In this document: positions 31,406 through 33,461 of the stretch, one piece after another
How positions within the stretch are numbered: the first letter of the stretch is position 1
How the letters are laid out: every line of letters starts with the position of its first letter
Source: a bacterium
Lineage (GTDB): Bacteria > UBP6 > JAFGXH01
Direction: 5' to 3'
Assembly (NCBI GenBank): GCA_016936735.1
Contig: JAFGXH010000268.1
Coordinates: 1-33,461 of the forward strand
DNA length: 33,461 nucleotides
Notes under the pieces: generated by a model
Databases searched by the model: none
Told to the model about the DNA's origin: nothing
What the model saw: only the letters and a program-made list of their open reading frames with translations
Translations under genes and position numbers: made by a program

Positions 31406-32479
31406 CTATTTTGTTGTTGAGATTGACTCTACCTGAACTCGTTGTGGGTTCGCATCAATACTATATGGTTGAAGTTGAATATTCATATCTTTATATTTCT
31501 CTGCTAAAATTTTATAAACAATAGCATCCCCTTGCTCCTGCATAGCTTTAATTTTTTCTGATAAAGCTTTTGCCTCCTGTTGATACTGAATTTTTCTAGA
31601 TTTTGCTAAAGTTTCAAGCTCTATCTTTTTAGCTTTACCAATACCTATCTGTTGTATTTTATAAGCATCTGCATCATTTTTCACTTTTATGAGCTCTTTT
31701 TGTGCATTAATCTCTTGTCTTTTTAACTCACCCTCAAGTTGTCTAAACTCAATCTCTTTCTCATTCTGAATTTTCTCTATTCTATACTGTTTCTCAGCAG
31801 TGAGTTTTTCTCTATTAACTTTCTGTTTTTCAACCTCTTGATCAGCATTGATTCTTGCCTCAATTGTTTTTTCATAAATAGGATCAAAACGTGGCTTTGG
31901 AGTACTTATATCTATAACTCTTAATCCATGTTTGTTAAGAATGTTGTTTAAAGTCTCTTTTGATTTCTCCTTTGCAGAACCATATTGTGTTGGATTTGCA
32001 ATCTCTTCAGATGAGTATCTACCAAACTCATCACGAAGAACTTTTCTTGAAAATGGTTTTAACCATTTCTCTTTATATGACTCACCAGTTCCAGAGTCAA
32101 AAAGAACAATATCTGCTTTTTCAGGAATAATTTGATACTGAATCTCTATCTCATCAAAATAGAAATTACTTCCATCTTTTGCACGAACTGTTAATTTTCT
32201 AACCTGATTATCATTAACTGTTCTATCTCCAGACATTACGAATTTTTGTGGGGATGAATCAAGAATAAAAACCTCCTCTATTATTGGAAGAATAAGATGA
32301 CTTCCAGAGGTAACAATAATAGTTTTTTTCCCTGTTAAATAGTTGATTTTAACTCCAACCTCTGTTGGATTGAGAGATGTGAGACTAGAAAAAAGTATAT
32401 AAATAACAATTACTGCAAGAAAAATTATACTAAAAATATAGATTTTTCTTTTAAAATCCACCCCTTTTTTGACTTCCAT
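31406..32479 (-). CDS. SPFH/Band 7 (prohibitin-like) membrane protein 1
   Basis: A 357-residue protein: short positively charged N-terminus, one transmembrane helix (about 11-33), an SPFH domain (about 35-215, starting LNPTEVGVKINYLTG), then a coiled coil (about 215-320) and a short C-terminal tail. It is related to the following gene but not closely. Membership in the SPFH family is clear; assignment to HflK, prohibitin or another subgroup is not. GGAGG precedes the ATG. Two possible promoters are seen upstream: TTGGAA (32579-32584)-17-TATTTT (32556-32561), and a TATACT box at 32530-32535. Confidence 0.8.
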   Translation of the reverse strand: MEVKKGVDFKRKIYIFSIIFLAVIVIYILFSSLTSLNPTEVGVKINYLTGKKTIIVTSGSHLILPIIEEVFILDSSPQKFVMSGDRTVNDNQVRKLTVRAKDGSNFYFDEIEIQYQIIPEKADIVLFDSGTGESYKEKWLKPFSRKVLRDEFGRYSSEEIANPTQYGSAKEKSKETLNNILNKHGLRVIDISTPKPRFDPIYEKTIEARINADQEVEKQKVNREKLTAEKQYRIEKIQNEKEIEFRQLEGELKRQEINAQKELIKVKNDADAYKIQQIGIGKAKKIELETLAKSRKIQYQQEAKALSEKIKAMQEQGDAIVYKILAEKYKDMNIQLQPYSIDANPQRVQVESISTTK

Positions 32480-32675
32480 AAATCCTCCAATATTGCAATA
32501 ATAGTGATTTTACTTAAAAAACGTCCAAAAGTATAGTAAAAAATGATTTTTTATTAAAATAATAAAACTATTTTCTTTTTCCAACTCCCTTGTATGTTAA
32601 AATATAGAGGATATTTTATATTTGAAGAATAAAAAAGATTTAATATAAAGAAAGGTCTATTTTTACTCAAAGAAA

Positions 32676-33416
32676 TTATAACTCTAAACCAACAGCAATA
32701 CCACCATAGATTTTTGTTTTTCCTAAATCACCCTCTAATCCTGTTTGCAAATCCTCATCAATAATCTGAGTCATCATAACATGTGCTCTAAAATATAGAA
32801 GAGGCATTGGGCTTAGTGTTAAGGCTGCTTTTAAATTAAAAGAGTTTAATCTAAATTTCTCTTTTGGGTCTAAATCTTTTGTATATTTTTGCATTCCAAT
32901 AAATCCCTCAGCCTCAACTGCAATCATTGGAATAACATCCATAGAGAAAGAGACCCCTGATTCATTATAAAAAGATCCACTATACTCCATAACATCAATA
33001 AAGCTTCTTGTGAATATCTGAATATCCATAAGTGGAATAGGAAGAGTATATCCTAATGTTAATTGAAATTCAGCTGTATTATTAGTGTTATCATCAGTAA
33101 GTGTATATAGATGAAAATATGGAACAACATTGAATCCAGCCATATCTAATGAGTATCCAACACCATAATCTACTTCATTAAAATTATTCATTTTATTAGC
33201 AGGATCTAAATCCACATTACTCCAGATATATGCCTCTGCTCCAAAAGCCTCTGCTGACAGATTTGGATTTAATGTAAATCCTTGACTTAATTCTGCTCCT
33301 CTAAAAACATATCTTGAGTTATTATCAACCTCTCCAGCAACTTTCAATCCAAATGGAAGTGCGAAAATAGGTGTTCCTAATAGAAAAACAAAAAGTGATA
33401 AAATCAATTTTTTCAT
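32676..33416 (-). CDS. Outer-membrane beta-barrel protein (Gcw_chp/TorF-like)
   Basis: A 246-residue protein with a Sec signal (about residues 1-19, FALP). The following segment, SRYVFRGAELSQGFTLNP, resembles the Y-x-x-RG-x-x-LS-x-x-x-x-x-P pattern at the start of PF09694 (Gcw_chp) barrels. Alternating strands continue to a C-terminal strand ending in Leu (GGIAVGLEL). Function is unknown; a porin-like barrel is likely. GGAG precedes the ATG at 33416. The 196 bases between this gene and the SPFH gene downstream hold the likely SPFH promoters and no gene. Confidence 0.65.
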   Translation of the reverse strand: MKKLILSLFVFLLGTPIFALPFGLKVAGEVDNNSRYVFRGAELSQGFTLNPNLSAEAFGAEAYIWSNVDLDPANKMNNFNEVDYGVGYSLDMAGFNVVPYFHLYTLTDDNTNNTAEFQLTLGYTLPIPLMDIQIFTRSFIDVMEYSGSFYNESGVSFSMDVIPMIAVEAEGFIGMQKYTKDLDPKEKFRLNSFNLKAALTLSPMPLLYFRAHVMMTQIIDEDLQTGLEGDLGKTKIYGGIAVGLEL

Positions 33417-33461
33417 GTTAACTCCTTTTTAAAAATAGTGATAAATTTATAAAAAATAAAA

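Overview
The window comes from a very AT-rich genome (roughly 70% A+T by eye). The organism has a Gram-negative envelope: there are beta-barrel outer-membrane proteins, several lipoproteins with clear lipoboxes, and the lipoprotein-processing enzymes LspA and Lgt. Calcium-binding EGF modules on lipoproteins, an Lgt with a cysteine-rich periplasmic insert, NlpC/CHAP-like lipoproteins and Sel1/SPFH genes recall low-GC deltaproteobacterial/Myxococcota-type lineages, but this placement is inference and no rRNA is present to settle it. No tRNA, rRNA, transposase, phage gene or CRISPR array was seen.

Layout. 1-7.0 kb: a VWA lipoprotein (5' end outside the window) runs into a convergent organophosphate-type MFS transporter; then, on the minus strand, a P-loop protein, a zinc-ribbon protein, a His-rich metal exporter, phosphate butyryltransferase (ptb) and nadD. 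The 412-bp gap 5149-5560 holds a Fur-box-like palindrome, a promoter and a hairpin/terminator unit that look like a small metal-regulated RNA. 7.2-14.2 kb: pssA, an MscS channel, a small membrane protein, a Sel1 protein, ispG and a FadL-like porin. 14.2-19.6 kb is the plastic part: palindromic REP-like elements (one of which puts a stop codon into a gene), a 21-bp minisatellite, and a tandem duplication of a BspA/DUF285 lipoprotein gene with three copies of a ~99-bp repeat. 19.6-26 kb: rnhC, then a minus-strand run LRR protein - lspA - lgt - second lgt - CDP-alcohol phosphotransferase - RmlD-like reductase. 26.2-33.4 kb: a lipoprotein with two degenerate NlpC/P60-like domains, rpsB-tsf-pyrH, two adjacent SPFH proteins and an outer-membrane protein.

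Common themes are envelope building (pssA, the aminoalcohol phosphotransferase, lspA, two lgt genes, four lipoproteins, porins) and core translation/nucleotide functions. Twelve bases or fewer separate the end of an intrinsic-terminator T-run from the start codon of the MFS and ispG genes, which suggests transcription attenuation.

The best candidates for something new are the Fur-box small-RNA unit (5334-5508), the REP element that truncates the 14480-15028 gene with its old C-terminus still readable downstream, the duplicated lipoprotein cassette, and the double pseudo-NlpC lipoprotein. Start codons were moved inward from the longest reading frame wherever a ribosome-binding site decided the matter.
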